A stretch of DNA of 64,000 nucleotides from Oscillospiraceae bacterium (GCA_022009755.1 CP091722.1:1248001-1312000), one strand, 5' to 3'; positions 45,877 through 57,271 are shown, numbered from the stretch's first letter. Made by a program: numbers and translations. The notes: generated from the letters alone by a model not told the origin.

Positions 45877-45980
45877 AGAGCAGAGTGCCGCATGCTCCGC
45901 CCTGCCGCTTTATTAAGCGCACCTTTTTATTCCGTTATTGCACCGTTACGCAGGCTTTGATTTCACCTGCTTTGCCGTAC

Positions 45981-48258
45981 CTATTCCTGCCCCTTCAGGG
46001 CCTCCACCATATCTATTTTTCTGTTTTTCCGGGCCACCATCAGGCTGACCGCAAAGGACATTCCCACGGTAAGCAGCACGGTGAAAACATAGGAAAGCGC
46101 TCCGACAGACATTTGCATCTCATATTCCGATGCAAGAGTTTTTAACATATACGAAAGCGTAAGCGCACCCAGAGGAATGCCTATCAGTATGCCGACCACC
46201 GAGAGGGCAAGGTTCTGACCGGCAAGCAGCCTGCCTATTTTCCTGTCCCTGAAGCCGATAACCTTAAGGGTTGCCATTTCGCGGTAGCGCTCGGTATAGC
46301 TCATTGTGCCCAGATTATAAAGCACTATTATCCCAAGCAGCAGCGCGCCGCCCACCAAAAGATATATCATCATATCCATAATGGAAAGGAACACCTCAAA
46401 GGAGTCCATTATCATCTGCTTTGACTGCACCGATTTTATGGCATCCGATGCTTCCACCGCGCCCTTTTCCGTGTCGGTATAAACCGAATCCACGGTGTAC
46501 GGTATTCCGAGAGAGTCGGCATAGGCCCGTGTAATTATCACATTTTCCGACACGCTGCGGAAAATTCCCGCCACCTTTAAGGTATAGCTGTCATCCGTTC
46601 CGAAAGGACTTACAGTAAAGGTATCCCCCTCATGCAGCCCGAATTTTTCTACCAGCCGCATGCAGATATATGCGCCGTCATTGCCGATATCGATTTTTTC
46701 GGCGTTCTCATCCATTATACGGATCTTATCGTGAGTGATATCGTAAATATCAAGGGATACGGTCTTCCCGTTCATTTGAACACTTACGGAAGCGCCGTAA
46801 TCGCCGTTATACCTGTTAATCACCTCGCGGCGCTCTTCCTTTGTGGCCGTTTCGGACAGAAATGCGGCAGGAATAATTAAGTCCGTTGTCATAATACATA
46901 TCAAGGAAGGCATTCATTGTGTCCTTCATGCCGAAGGAAGCAAGCACAAGCACCGTGCAGCCCACGATGCCCACCAGGCTCATGGCCGTTCTTGCCTTAT
47001 TACGCACAATATCGCGCATATTCCAGCGCGTACCGAACGGCAGCCGATGAAAAAGCCTTGTGCGCTCTATAACCATGGGTTTGACCTTTTTGGGAGTATA
47101 CGGCCTGAGCGCGTCCGCCGCCGTACCGGCCAGCATCCGCCGCACGGACAAAAAGCCTATAAGGGTAAGCACAAGCACAATGGCAGCGGCCGCAGCGGCG
47201 CAGAACCACGGGAACACCAGGTTCCATTGGGGCAGGTCCAGATATGTACCCATCATACCGTCCGGATTCATTATAAACCACGCTATCGCATAGCCCATAC
47301 CCACACCCAGCGCCGTTCCCAAAACGGCAACTAAAAAGGCAAACGAGGTGTAATGCCGGATTATCCTGCCGTCACGGAAGCCCAGCGCCTTAAGCGTACC
47401 TATCTGGGTTTTCTCCTTTGCGGTAATGCGATGCATGGTGGTTACCATTGTCAGCAAGCCTATAAGCAGGAACAGCGCAGGCAGAATGCTGCCCATGGCC
47501 TTCCCTTCGCTTACCTCGCCCTCGGCCTGCGAATATGCCGGCGTGTCCTCCTTGGTAAGGATAACGGTGGTCTGCCCCAGCGCACTGTTTACCCTGTCGA
47601 AAAAATCCTGCTTATCAAGCTCCGACAGCACATTTATCTGCGGATAGTAGCCGTAGCCCAGCGCGCTTTCATAGAACACGGGCGAAATATAAGCATAGCC
47701 GTGAGTTGCAAAATCCGGCATAAGCTGGGTTTTGTCCCGCACGCATATCATCTGCTCGGCGGCCTTTATAAGCCCCGCGACCTTCCCCGTAATTTCCGTA
47801 TTGCGGTAAACAAACGAAAGCTCATCGCCTACGGAAATGCCGTTTTGCTCCGCATACCTGTCCGAAAGCCAGATACCGTCGGCGCTGTTCGGGTCATATG
47901 CGCCGCCCTTTATAACAACAAAGGAGGAAACATCAAAATCCGTAGTGACAGCAAGCGCAGCGCTGTCCCCGCCGCTGTCCTTTACATCCGCATTTACCGT
48001 CAGAAAACGGGACGCAGCCCTTACGCCTTCAATGCTCCTGATTTTTTCCAGATCCTCCTGCGAATATCCCTTCTCGTTCACAAGACGGTAATCGGCAAAA
48101 TTGCTTTGGTCGAAAAAAGCAAACATATTGTGTTCTATGCTTGTCCACTCCATATTGAAGCCCACAAACACGCCCACACCCAGCATGACCATCAGAACCA
48201 TGGAAATAAACTGTGCTTTATAGCTCCACGCCGTGCGGAGCATCTTCTTTATCAACAT
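45981..48258 (-). CDS. FtsX/MacB-type ABC exporter permease, frame broken near 46861
   Basis: AAGGAG just before ATG 48258 overlaps the stop of the ATPase gene. The corrected product has about 758 residues: one N-terminal membrane helix, a large outside domain (ADYRLVNEKGYSQEDLEKI onward), three helices with an FtsX domain (TMHRITAKEKTQIGTLKALGF), then a second outside domain and a second FtsX domain (SYTERYREMATLKVIGF). This two-FtsX layout is that of long DUF214-type permeases that move lipids or peptides. At 46860-46862 the read has one A too many; removing it joins the halves. Substrate unknown. Confidence 0.88.
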
Positions 48259-48269
48259 AATCTGCTCCT

Positions 48270-48971
48270 TCACCAGTCGATATCATCGGCCGCAGCGGGG
48301 TTTGCCTGCTCCTGTACCGACAAGATTCTGCCGTTCTTTACATGTATCACGGTGTCCGCCATTTTTGCAATGTTCTGATTGTGTGTTACAATCACTATCG
48401 TCTTGCCGTATTCACGCGCCATTTTCAGCAGCAGCTTCAGCACAAGCACACCCGTTGCGGAATCAAGTGCGCCCGTAGGCTCATCGCAAAGCAATATTTT
48501 CGGGTTTTTTGCCAGTGCGCGGGCAATGGAAACACGCTGCTGCTCGCCCCCCGAAAGCTCGGACGGAAAATTCTTCGCATGCTCCGCAAGCCCTACCTCC
48601 TCCAGCATTTTTGTTGCCGAAAGCGGGTTTTTTGCAATTTCCTTTACAAGCGCCACATTTTCATGCACCGTAAGCGTCGGTATCAGATTGTAAAACTGAA
48701 AAACGAACCCCACGGTTTCCGCACGGTAATCGGCAAGCTCATTTTTTGTCAAAGAGGAAATATCCCTCCCGCACACCGTGATGCTGCCCGATGTCGGGCT
48801 GTCCAGCCCCCCGAGCATATTAAGCAGCGTGCTTTTTCCCGCCCCGGACGGGCCGAGGATCACCACGAATTTACCTTCCTCCAGTGTCAGATCAACGCCG
48901 TCCAGCGCCCTTAACTCATGGTCACCGTTTGAATATACACGGCTTACATTACGAAATTCTGCAATAGCCAT
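48270..48971 (-). CDS. ABC exporter ATPase (MacB/LolD type)
   Basis: The 233-residue ATPase has Walker A GPSGAGKST, Q-loop VFQFYNLIP, signature LSGGEQQR, Walker B ILLCDEPTGALD and H-loop VTHN. These are typical of MacB/LolD-type mechanotransmission ATPases that pair with FtsX permeases. GGAGG precedes the ATG. It is encoded between a 37-residue membrane peptide and the permease, under the nearby TetR gene. Confidence 0.95.
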   Translation of the reverse strand: MAIAEFRNVSRVYSNGDHELRALDGVDLTLEEGKFVVILGPSGAGKSTLLNMLGGLDSPTSGSITVCGRDISSLTKNELADYRAETVGFVFQFYNLIPTLTVHENVALVKEIAKNPLSATKMLEEVGLAEHAKNFPSELSGGEQQRVSIARALAKNPKILLCDEPTGALDSATGVLVLKLLLKMAREYGKTIVIVTHNQNIAKMADTVIHVKNGRILSVQEQANPAAADDIDW

Positions 48972-48987
48972 TTTTTCGCCTCCGAAT

Positions 48988-49101
48988 TTATATATACTTA
49001 TTTTTTATCTGCCTGACAAGATAGGCTCTGCACAAATGCTTTATTGCCAAATTAGAGCCCATAACCGCTCCCACTACCAAAACCGAAACTAACGCTTCCA
49101 T
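48988..49101 (-). CDS. 37-residue single-helix membrane peptide in the ABC operon
   Basis: AAAGGA lies 9 bases before ATG 49101. The peptide starts MEALVSVLVVGAVMG, one hydrophobic helix, then a basic tail with CRAYLVRQIKNKYI. Its stop is 16 bases before the ATPase start, so it is probably the first gene of the operon. Size and placement suggest a small partner of the exporter or an operon leader peptide. I know no family for it. Confidence 0.5.
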   Translation of the reverse strand: MEALVSVLVVGAVMGSNLAIKHLCRAYLVRQIKNKYI

Positions 49102-49221
49102 AACAATCATCCTTTCCGAAAGCCCCGCCGGACTCCCACTTGATTCTTCCTCGCGGCGCCTTTTAGTTACCTATTGCTAACCGATAATCTGTTAAAAAGC
49201 TGCTTTTAACGCAGCTCTTAA

Positions 49222-49806
49222 TTATTGCTCCCCGAACAGCTCCGCCATCGCTCCCCGTATCAGAAGCTCCAGCACCCGGGGATATTCCTCGCCTATCTCA
49301 TTACGGTGCGATACCGTAAGTATCAGCCCGCGCACAGCGGCGGCGGCAAGCTCCGCTCCCCCGCGCGGCTCCAGCCCGCCTTCCTTCAGAAGCTCGCAGA
49401 TATGCACCTTATCGCTGTGATAATGCTCCTGTTTCACCTGCTGCGGAATACGGCGCAGAATATACTCCGCATCGTTTTCTATAAAACGCATCTCGCCCGT
49501 ATCCGACAGTCTGCGGCACACGGCAAACAGCGTCCGGCTTGTTCTTTCCTGCGGAGAAAGCGCCCTGTTTTCCGTAAGCGTTTGCTTTGCAACGGCATAA
49601 AGCTCACTGTGAATGTTTTCCAGCACCGCAAAGAAGAGCAATTCCTTGGAATCGTAAAACTTATAAAACGATCCCTTGGATATTCCCACGGCATCGGTAA
49701 GCTCCTCCACCGAGGTTTTACGCGTTCCTGCCGTGATTGCCCGTGCCTTAGCCTCTGTAAGCAGCTCCTGCCGTATTTTTCCGTTTTCTTCTTCAGAAAA
49801 TGCCAT
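49222..49806 (-). CDS. TetR-family regulator
   Basis: GGAGAG precedes ATG 49806; 194 residues, normal for TetR. The N-terminal helix-turn-helix reads TSVEELTDAVGISKGSFYKFYDSKELLFF (described in parts: the turn is VGISKGSFYKFY). The C-terminal ligand domain is unlike any I can name. An inverted repeat sits just upstream of its start, so it is likely self-regulated; the ABC exporter operon follows downstream in the same direction and is its probable target. Confidence 0.93.
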   Translation of the reverse strand: MAFSEEENGKIRQELLTEAKARAITAGTRKTSVEELTDAVGISKGSFYKFYDSKELLFFAVLENIHSELYAVAKQTLTENRALSPQERTSRTLFAVCRRLSDTGEMRFIENDAEYILRRIPQQVKQEHYHSDKVHICELLKEGGLEPRGGAELAAAAVRGLILTVSHRNEIGEEYPRVLELLIRGAMAELFGEQ

Positions 49807-49823
49807 GCTTCTCTCCGCAAATA

Positions 49824-49846
49824 TGACCAATTTATTTATTTGGTCA
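49824..49846. promoter_or_regulatory. TetR operator
   Basis: TGACCAA, nine bases and TTGGTCA form a perfect inverted repeat 18 bases upstream of the TetR start codon. The rest of the gap 49847-50070 shows no gene. Confidence 0.75.
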
Positions 49847-50070
49847 AATTGTAACACGCTTTCTCTCGTTTGGCAACCGATTTAAGCACAAATTCCGATG
49901 ATTTTAATAAATATTTTAATAAAAATCGCTTCAAAACAGCCGCTTTGCGCATCAAAATCCGCATATAAACCGCACCGCATGGCTTAACGACCTAACAACC
50001 CTCCAAATTTCGCAGTTCCACCGCCGCAAAACACCAGCCGCCCGCCGTAACTAACGCTGTAAAACAGCAA

Positions 50071-50100
50071 AGGAACCGTTGCCGTATGACAACGGTTCCT
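50071..50100 (-). terminator. terminator after gyrA
   Basis: AGGAACCGTTG/CAACGGTTCCT is an 11-base stem; T-rich tails lie on both sides (TTTGCTGTTTT on the minus strand, TTTTTTT further on the plus). Confidence 0.75.
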
Positions 50101-50125
50101 GATACTTTTTTTATCAAAATCCTTT

Positions 50126-52667
50126 TCAGATAAGCTCTGTATCCTCGCGGTCCAGCAATGCATCGTCATCGGCCGCGCTGTCCGCATCCTGCGCATGTGC
50201 CTCCGCCTGCTGCTCAATGGCCTGCTCCGTTTCCTCCTCCGCAGGCACCGCCGCCGCGCACACAACCTTAACACCCTCAGCCACTCTCATGGCAATTACG
50301 CCCTGTGTCGCGCGCCCCGCAACGCGTATCTGCGCCACCGGTATACGGATAATCACTCCGTCGGAGGTTATAAGCATCACATCATCGTCATCGTTTACCA
50401 CCTGAATATCCACAAGCTCGCCGGTTTTTTCGGTAAGGTCATGCGTGATTATTCCCTTGCCGCCGCGGTTGATAACACGGTATTCCTCCGGGAAGCTGCG
50501 CTTTGCAAAGCCGTTCTCTGTAACGGTAAGAATGGTGGTGCCCTCTCTGAGTATGCCCATGTTTATAACTCTGTCTCCCTGAGCTATATCCATAGCCGTA
50601 ACGCCCTGAGTCACTCTGCCCATCTGACGCACATTTCTCGCTGAAGCGTATCGCCTTGCCCTGCGCCGTACCCAGAATAATGTCATCCTCGCCGCTTGTA
50701 AGCGCCACCTGCACCAGCTCGTCGCCCGGGCGCAGTATGACGGAAAGTATGCCGTTTTTGCGTATGTTTTCAAACTCACTCAGCCTTGTTTTCTTTATAA
50801 AGCCGTCCTTCGTGGCCTGAACAAGGTTTTTGCCCTGACGCTCCTGCTTATCCTCAGGCAGCGGAATAACCGCCGTTACCTTTTCTCCCGCAGCAAGATT
50901 GAGCAGGTTTACCACCGCCGTACCTTTTGCCGTTCTGCCCGCCTCGGGTATCTGATAGCATCTTATCTGATGCACCTTGCCGAGGTTTGTAAAGAACAGC
51001 AGATCAGTGTGCGTGCTTGTAACCAGCACTCTTTCCACAAAGTCCTCTTCGCGGGTGGTAAGCCCGGTTATGCCCTTGCCTCCCCTGTGCTGAGCGCGGT
51101 AGGTGTTGCTGGGCAGCCGTTTGATGTATCCGAAGTGGGTCATGGTAACCACCATGTCCTCCTCCTGAATAAGCGATTCAAAATCTATCTCGTCGCTTGC
51201 CGCCGTGATCTCCGTGCGGCGGTCGTCGCCGTATTTCTCCGCTATCTGGCCTATCTCGTCCTTGATTATCTCCAGCACCAGCTTCTCGCTTCCCAGTATC
51301 TCATTGTAGTAGGCAATAAGCTTCCTCTTTTCCTCCAGTTCGTCCGTAAGCCGCTGTCTTTCAAGGCCTGTCAGGCGCTGCAGGCGCATATCCAGTATGC
51401 TCTTTGCCTGCTCCTCGGAAAAGCCCAGCTGCTCCATAAGCGCGCTTTTGGCAATATCCGTGGTCTGAGAAGAGCGTATAAGGCTTATGACCTCGTCAAT
51501 TATATCCAGCGCCTTTATAAGGCCCTCCAAAATATGCGCCCTTGCCTGTGCCTTTTTAAGATCGAACCTTGTGCGGCGGACAATAACCTCCTTCTGATGC
51601 TCAAGATAATAATACAGCATCTCCTTAAGGGTAAGTATCCTCGGCTCATTGTCCACAAGCGCCAGCATTATCGCGCCGAAGGTTTCCTGAAGCTGAGTGT
51701 GCTTATAGAGGAAATTAAGCACGACATTCGGATTTACATCCTTCTTCAGTTCCATTACAAGCCGCATGCCGTCTTTGTTGGATTCATCGCGCAGTGCGCT
51801 TAAGCCCTCAAAGCGTTTGTCCTTATGCAGCTCTGCAATTTTCTCCACAAGACGCGCCTTGTTTACCTGATACGGCAGCTCCGTAACCACTATGCGCGCC
51901 CGGTCGGCCGTCATCTGCTCTATTTCATGCTTTGCCCGCACCACTATTCTGCCCCGGCCCGTGGTATAGGTCTGCCTGATGCCGGAAAGCCCCATTATAG
52001 TGCCCGCCGTTGGGAAATCCGGCCCCTTTATGTACTCCATAAGCTCCTCGGAGGTAATATCGGGGTTGTCAATAAGCGCTTTTACGCCCGCCGTTACCTC
52101 ACGCAGGTTGTGCGGAGGAATATTTGTAGCCATACCCACGGCTATACCGTCCGAGCCGTTTACAAGCAGGTTAGGGAAGCGGCTGGGCAGCACCCTTGGC
52201 TGCATTTCGGTTTCGTCAAAGTTCGGATAGAAGTCCACCGTGTCCTTATCGATATCGGCCAGCAGATCGCCCGCTATCTTGGAAAGCTTTGCCTCGGTAT
52301 AACGGCTTGCCGCTGCCGGATCTCCGTCTACCGTACCGAAGTTGCCCTGCCCCTGAACCAATGTGTAGCGTATGGAGAAAGGCTGGGCAAGGCGCACCAT
52401 GGCGTCGTATATAGCCGCATCGCCGTGCGGGTGATATTTACCCATTACATCACCAACGATTCTTGCGCTTTTGCGGGTGGGTTTATCGTTGGTATAGCCC
52501 GATTCATACATGGAATAAAGTATGCGCCTGTGCACCGGCTTAAGTCCGTCCCGCACATCGGGCAGCGCACGGGAAATATTAACCGCCATGGCATAGGATA
52601 TAAAGGATTTTTTAATTTCTTCCTCGATATTTACATCAAGTACTCTGCTTTTAAGCTCGTTTTCCAT
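50126..52667 (-). CDS. gyrA: DNA gyrase subunit A, frame broken near 50638
   Basis: GyrA cuts and rejoins DNA in the gyrase tetramer. The corrected product has 847 residues. The active tyrosine is in AAASRYTEAKLS, and the quinolone region reads HPHGDAAIYDAMVRLAQPF, with Ala where E. coli has Ser83 and Asp87 kept. The C-terminal pinwheel ends with NRGGKGIITHDL and a Glu-rich tail. GGAGGAG precedes the ATG, 16 bases after gyrB. Near 50638 two bases (GA of GAGAGA) seem lost; restoring them gives FSERNVRQMGR, as in the family. Confidence 0.97.
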
Positions 52668-52683
52668 TCAGCTGCTCCTCCGC

Positions 52684-54614
52684 TTATATGTCAAGGTCGT
52701 CGCTTGCAACCAGCTTGGCGTTCTGCTCAATAAACTCGCGCCGCGGCTCCACAAGATCCCCCATAAGAAGGGAGAATATCTGGTCTGCCGCTATTGCATC
52801 CTCCATGGTCACCTTAAGCAGCGTGCGGGTCTCCGGGTTCATTGTGGTTTCCCACAGCTGGCTGTCATTCATCTCTCCCAGACCCTTGAAGCGGTTGGTA
52901 AGCAGGCTCTTGCGCTCGCCTTCATCCTTGGAATCTATAAAGGTGCGCAGTTCCGCATCGTTGTAAAAATAATTTATAGCCTTTGTACGGGTGTTTGTAA
53001 CCTTGTAAAGCGGCGGCTGAGCAATGTATACATATCCGTTTTCAATAAGCTGCGGCATATGCCGGAAGAAGAAGGTCAGCAGCAGTATGCGTATATGGCT
53101 GCCGTCAACATCGGCATCCGTCATGCAGATTATCTTGTGATATCTCAGCTTTTCAATATTAAATTCCGTATCGATACCGGCGCCGAAGGCCGTTATCATG
53201 GCGCGGATCTCATTGTTCTGAAGCATTTGTCCACTCGCGTGCGCTCTACATTGAGAATCTTTCCGCGCAAAGGCAGTATCGCCTGTATTTTTCTGTCCCT
53301 GCCCTGCTTTGCGCTGCCGCCTGCGGAGTCTCCCTCCACTATGAATATTTCGCATTTCTGCGGATCGGAATCCGAGCAGTCGGCCAGCTTTCCGGGAAGA
53401 GAATTGCTCTCCAGCACATTCTTGCGCCTTGTAAGCTCACGCGCCTTGCGCGCCGCCTCCCTTGCGCGGTTTGCCATAAGGCACTTTTCAATTATGCCCT
53501 TTGCCTCCGCGGGATGCTCTTCAAGATAGTCCGTAAGTCCCTGCCCCACTATGCTGTCGGTAAGGGATCGGAATTCGCTGTTGCCCAGCTTTGTTTTGGT
53601 CTGCCCCTCAAACTGCGGCTCCTCCAGCTTGACCGATACAACGCAGGTAAGCCCCTCGCGCACATCGTCTCCCGACAGCGCGGCCTCGCTGTCCTTAAGC
53701 AGCTTGAACTTGCGCGCATATTCGTTTATCACCCGCGTCAGCGCCCTGCGGAAGCCCTCAAGGTGCGTGCCGCCCTCGTGCGTGGCAATATTGTTGGCAT
53801 AGGTGTACACCGTTTCCTTGTAGCTGTCGTTGTACTGCATGGCCACCTCTACAACGCTCATGCCCTTGTTCCCCTCAAAATACAGCGGCTGCTCCGTAAG
53901 CACCTGCTTTCCCTTGTTAAGGTATGCCACAAACTCCCGTATACCGCCCTCATAGTGGAATACATCCTCCTTGAGATTGTCCGGATGCTCATCCCTTGCT
54001 ATGATCTTTATGCCCTTATTCAAAAACGCCAGCTCTCGCAGACGCTGCCTTATGGTTTCAAAATTGAACACCGTGGTTTCAAATATCTCGGAATCCGGAC
54101 GGAATCTGTGATATGTGCCGGTGTGATCGCTCGTGCCGGTTTCCCTCAGCGGCCCCAATGCCTTGCCACGGGAATAATCCTGCTCGTATTTTTTGCCGTT
54201 ACGGCATATCTCCACATGCTCTTCCTCGCTGAGCGCGTTGACCACGCTCATGCCTACGCCGTGCAGACCGCCCGACACCTTGTATCCTCCGCCGCCGAAC
54301 TTTCCGCCCGCATGCAGAATGGTCATAGCCACCTCCACGGCCGGAATACCGTACTTTTCGTGAATATCCACCGGAATACCGCGTCCGTTGTCCCGTACGG
54401 ATACCGTATCGTCGGCATGCAGCGTAACCTCGATTTCCGTGCAGTAGCCCGCCAATGCCTCATCTATACTGTTGTCCACAAGCTCCGTCACCAGGTGATG
54501 CAGACCCCGCTCATCCGTTGAGCCTATGTACATTCCGGGTCTTCGGCGCACCGCCTCAAGCCCCTCCAGCACCTGAATCTGAGAAGCATCGTATTCTCCC
54601 TGCACCGCCGTCAT
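52684..54614 (-). CDS. gyrB: DNA gyrase subunit B, frame broken near 53227
   Basis: GyrB binds ATP and, with GyrA, supercoils DNA. The corrected product has 643 residues: GHKL ATPase (VTELVDNSIDEALAG, GVGMSVVNALS), the TOPRIM domain (EGDSAGGSAKQGRDR; CMTDADVDGSHI) and the tail. The break at 53226-53228 (AAA for AAAA) is at VDKMLQNNEI. ATG 54614 has no ribosome site; a frame just upstream codes MSQENITVNIGTESDAIEK from 54670 and one more A in the A5 run at 54615-54619 would join it to gyrB. The true start may therefore be 54670. Confidence 0.97.
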
Positions 54615-54826
54615 TTTTCAATGGCGTCCGATTCCGTGCCGATATTAACCGTTATATTCTCCTGCGACATACATATATCCGTCCGAACAAGCGAACGGCT
54701 CCTTTCCGTATGATTATTGTCTGTCTGCCGGTATTTTCCCATACCGCAAAAATGTTCATCTTCGTGCGCGTCCCGCGCAAGCAGCGGCGCCGCGCGCATT
54801 TCACCCCGTATTTAACCGTCGGTTTT

Positions 54827-55090
54827 TCACTGAACCTCGCTCATTCCGCCGCTTTCGGCGCGCGCCCGCAGCGTGCCCGCCGATATTGGCGACAAATACA
54901 GCATGCTTTTATGTCCTTCCGCCGTTATCACACAGCTTTTATGCGGAGGCGGGCATACCTCGGTAACGAGTCCGGCTTTTCGCGCAGCCGCTATCAGCTC
55001 CGCAGTATCCTGCGAAGGGCTTTCCATGCTCAGCACCGCCACTACCCTTGCCAAGGGCACGCCGGCGGTTCCTCCAAGATGAAGCAGCAC
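54827..55090 (-). CDS. remB: RemB/DUF370 family DNA-binding regulator
   Basis: GGGAGG seven bases upstream decides a GTG start at 55090 over ATG 55096; 87 residues. It begins LLHLGGTAGVPLARVVAVL and contains MLYLSPISAGTLRARA, both hallmarks of the DUF370 family, which includes RemA and RemB of B. subtilis. In B. subtilis the remB gene (yaaB) also precedes gyrB. RemA-type proteins bind DNA and control biofilm matrix genes. It heads the remB-gyrB-gyrA transcript. Confidence 0.88.
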   Translation of the reverse strand: MLLHLGGTAGVPLARVVAVLSMESPSQDTAELIAAARKAGLVTEVCPPPHKSCVITAEGHKSMLYLSPISAGTLRARAESGGMSEVQ

Positions 55091-55215
55091 CGTCATTCCT
55101 CCCTTTTGCCGTTTCCCGGCCGTTTTTTATAAAACATCCGCTAAAGACACAGCCCTGAGCCTGCCGCGGACCGTGCGCCGCGCAGTATGCGCAGCCATGG
55201 TATATTATAATATGT

Positions 55216-55244
55216 ATTATATCACATTTCCTTTTCAAAAGCAA
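55216..55244 (-). promoter_or_regulatory. promoter of remB-gyrB-gyrA
   Basis: TTGCTT (55239-55244), 17 bases and TATAAT (55216-55221) on the minus strand. Confidence 0.7.
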
Positions 55245-55334
55245 GTCAAACACAGCCTTGCTTTAATTATTAAGCCCGTTTTTCCGCCCGAAAAACCATT
55301 TTTATCCCCGCACGCGCGGGGGGCTATTTATCTG

Positions 55335-55363
55335 TTGCAAAACAGGGCGCTAAGGGGTATAAT
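55335..55363 (+). promoter_or_regulatory. promoter of the small membrane protein gene
   Basis: TTGCAA (55335-55340), 17 bases and TATAAT (55358-55363), about 50 bases before the start codon. Confidence 0.85.
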
Positions 55364-55414
55364 ATCGTCATAGGGGCCGTCCTTAATTAAAATAACGGTC
55401 CGAAGGAGCAATAA

Positions 55415-55717
55415 ATGATAAACAAAATCCTTTCCCGGCTTTCCGACATGTCCGCAATGCAGAAAATACGCCTGCTGCTTATAGCCTTTTTTGCTTTGGA
55501 CGCAATAATTTTGCTTGTTCTCGGCTGGTGCGGCGTGCTTCCCGAATACCTCAGCGGCGCTCTGAGCGCTCTTAGCCTCGGGCTTATGCTTATAACCAAC
55601 GGCATATCGCTGCGCGCAAAAAGGGTGTGCGCCCGCAGCGCCTCCTCGGTGTCCTTTGTTTCCGGGGGAATTATGCTGCTGTGCGCCGTATTCTGCGCCG
55701 TTGTCGCCCTTGTCTGA
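55415..55717 (+). CDS. small membrane protein of unknown function
   Basis: AAGGAG precedes ATG 55415; 100 residues. Three hydrophobic segments (about 19-40, 47-64 and 80-99) are joined by short basic loops (RAKRVCARSA), so it is an integral membrane protein. I recognise no family. It has its own promoter; rhaA has a separate one downstream. Confidence 0.7.
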   Translation: MINKILSRLSDMSAMQKIRLLLIAFFALDAIILLVLGWCGVLPEYLSGALSALSLGLMLITNGISLRAKRVCARSASSVSFVSGGIMLLCAVFCAVVALV

Positions 55718-55784
55718 TGCGGGTTATTTTAAGCACCCAAGCCTTTTTGTCCGATTTTCGGCATATGTTTTTCCTTTGCCCGTA

Positions 55785-55813
55785 TTGACAAGCCCCCATG
55801 CAGGGAGTATAAT
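55785..55813 (+). promoter_or_regulatory. promoter of rhaA
   Basis: TTGACA (55785-55790), 17 bases and TATAAT (55808-55813). It leaves a leader of about 150 bases before rhaA in which I see no known riboswitch. Confidence 0.85.
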
Positions 55814-55967
55814 TCAAACGGTGTGATTTTCCCGGTATGCGCCGTGTTTTTTGCCGATATACGCAACACGGCAAATAAATGCGGAAAAACAAAAGAATAC
55901 AGCTCCATCGCAGCGGAATTACAGTTAATAATCAAAAGGATAATAATCAAAAGGAAAGGTGATATCT

Positions 55968-57222
55968 ATGACACAGGAACAGATCCTCAAGAATTACGAA
56001 AGCGCCAAAGCCGTATATAAAGACTGGGGCGTAGATGTGGAAAAGGTACTGGAGGCGTTTGCTAAGATCAAAATCTCCGTGCACTGCTGGCAGGGCGATG
56101 ATGTTCACGGCTTTGAAGGCATTCAGGCCGAAAGCCAGAACCTCGTAACCGGCTGCTATCCCGGCGCCGCCCGCAACGGCGACGAGCTCCGCAGCGATAT
56201 CGACATGGCCTGCTCTCTCTCCCCCCTTAAGCACAAGATCAATCTGCACTCCATGTATGCCGAAAAGCATCATCCCAGAAACGATCTTACCGTCGACGAT
56301 TTCTCCAACTGGATTCAGTGGGCAAAGGAAAAGGGCTACGGCCTTGACTTTAACGCCTCCTTCTTCACCCACCCCATGATGAACAAGGGCTTCTCCCTTG
56401 CCTGCCTTGATAAATCCACCCGCGATTACTGGATAGAAGCCGGTATCGACTCCCGCGAGATTTCCGCCGCCATCGGCAAGGAACTCGGCGAGAAATGCTA
56501 CAACAACATTTGGATCCCGGACGGCCTTAAGGATATCCCCGCCAATCGCTTCCGCTATCGCGAGCTGCTTCAGGATTCCCTTGATAAGATCTTTGCCAAG
56601 GCTTATACCCCCGAAGAGAAAAAATATGCCGCCGATGTCCTTGAGGGCAAGCTCTTTGCAATCGGTGTGGAAAGCTTCACCGTGGGCAGCCATGAGTTCT
56701 ATCTTGGCTATGCCGCAAAGAACGGCGTAGGCGTATGCCTTGACACCGGTCACTTCCACCCCACCGAGAGCGTAGCGGATAAGCTCAGCTCTTATATTAA
56801 CTTTGTAGATACCGTTATGCTGCACATCAGCCGCGGCGTAAGATGGGACAGCGACCATGTCGTTATCCAGAACGACGAGCTCTACGGCATAATGCAGGAA
56901 ATGCGCCGCGGAAACCTCTACGGCAGAGTTCCCATGGGTCTTGACTACTTTGATGCCTCCATCAACCGCGTCGCCGCCTGGGCTATCGGTTTGCGCGCTG
57001 CCGGCAAGGCGATTCTTGCTTCCCTGCTTGAGCCCTTTGAGCTTATCGACAAGGCCGAGGTTGAGGGTGATTTCACCTCCCGCCTTATGCTTATGGACGA
57101 GTTCAAGAACCTGCCCGTCAATGCCGTATGGGATTATCTTCTCATGAAACGGCATAGCCGACGGCAAAAACGCTCTGGCCGCCGTCAAGCAGTACGAAAA
57201 GGATGTTCAGTTCAAGAGATAA
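55968..57222 (+). CDS. rhaA: L-rhamnose isomerase, frame broken near 57148
   Basis: RhaA converts L-rhamnose to L-rhamnulose, the first step of rhamnose breakdown. About 418 residues, the family length. It starts MTQEQILKNYESAKA, with HCWQGDDVHGFE, INLHSMYAE, LDFNASFFTHP, VCLDTGHFHPTE and HISRGVRWDSDHVV, where the metal-binding His, Asp and Glu lie. The break at 57147-57149 needs one A fewer or two more and gives the tail KNGIADGKNALAAVK and YEKDVQFKR. rhaB and rhaD are not nearby. The stop TAA is at 57220-57222. Confidence 0.96.
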
Positions 57223-57271
57223 TACCAAAAACCGTACCGCGAACGATGCACAAATATCCTCTCGGAGCTTC

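Noticed and set aside
50600..50680. Programmed frameshift in gyrA
   Set aside because: No slippery heptamer with a downstream structure; the break fits a lost GA in a GAGAGA run like the other errors.
55947..57188. A long open frame opposite rhaA
   Set aside because: Same cause: codon bias of rhaA. No start signal and no recognisable domain.
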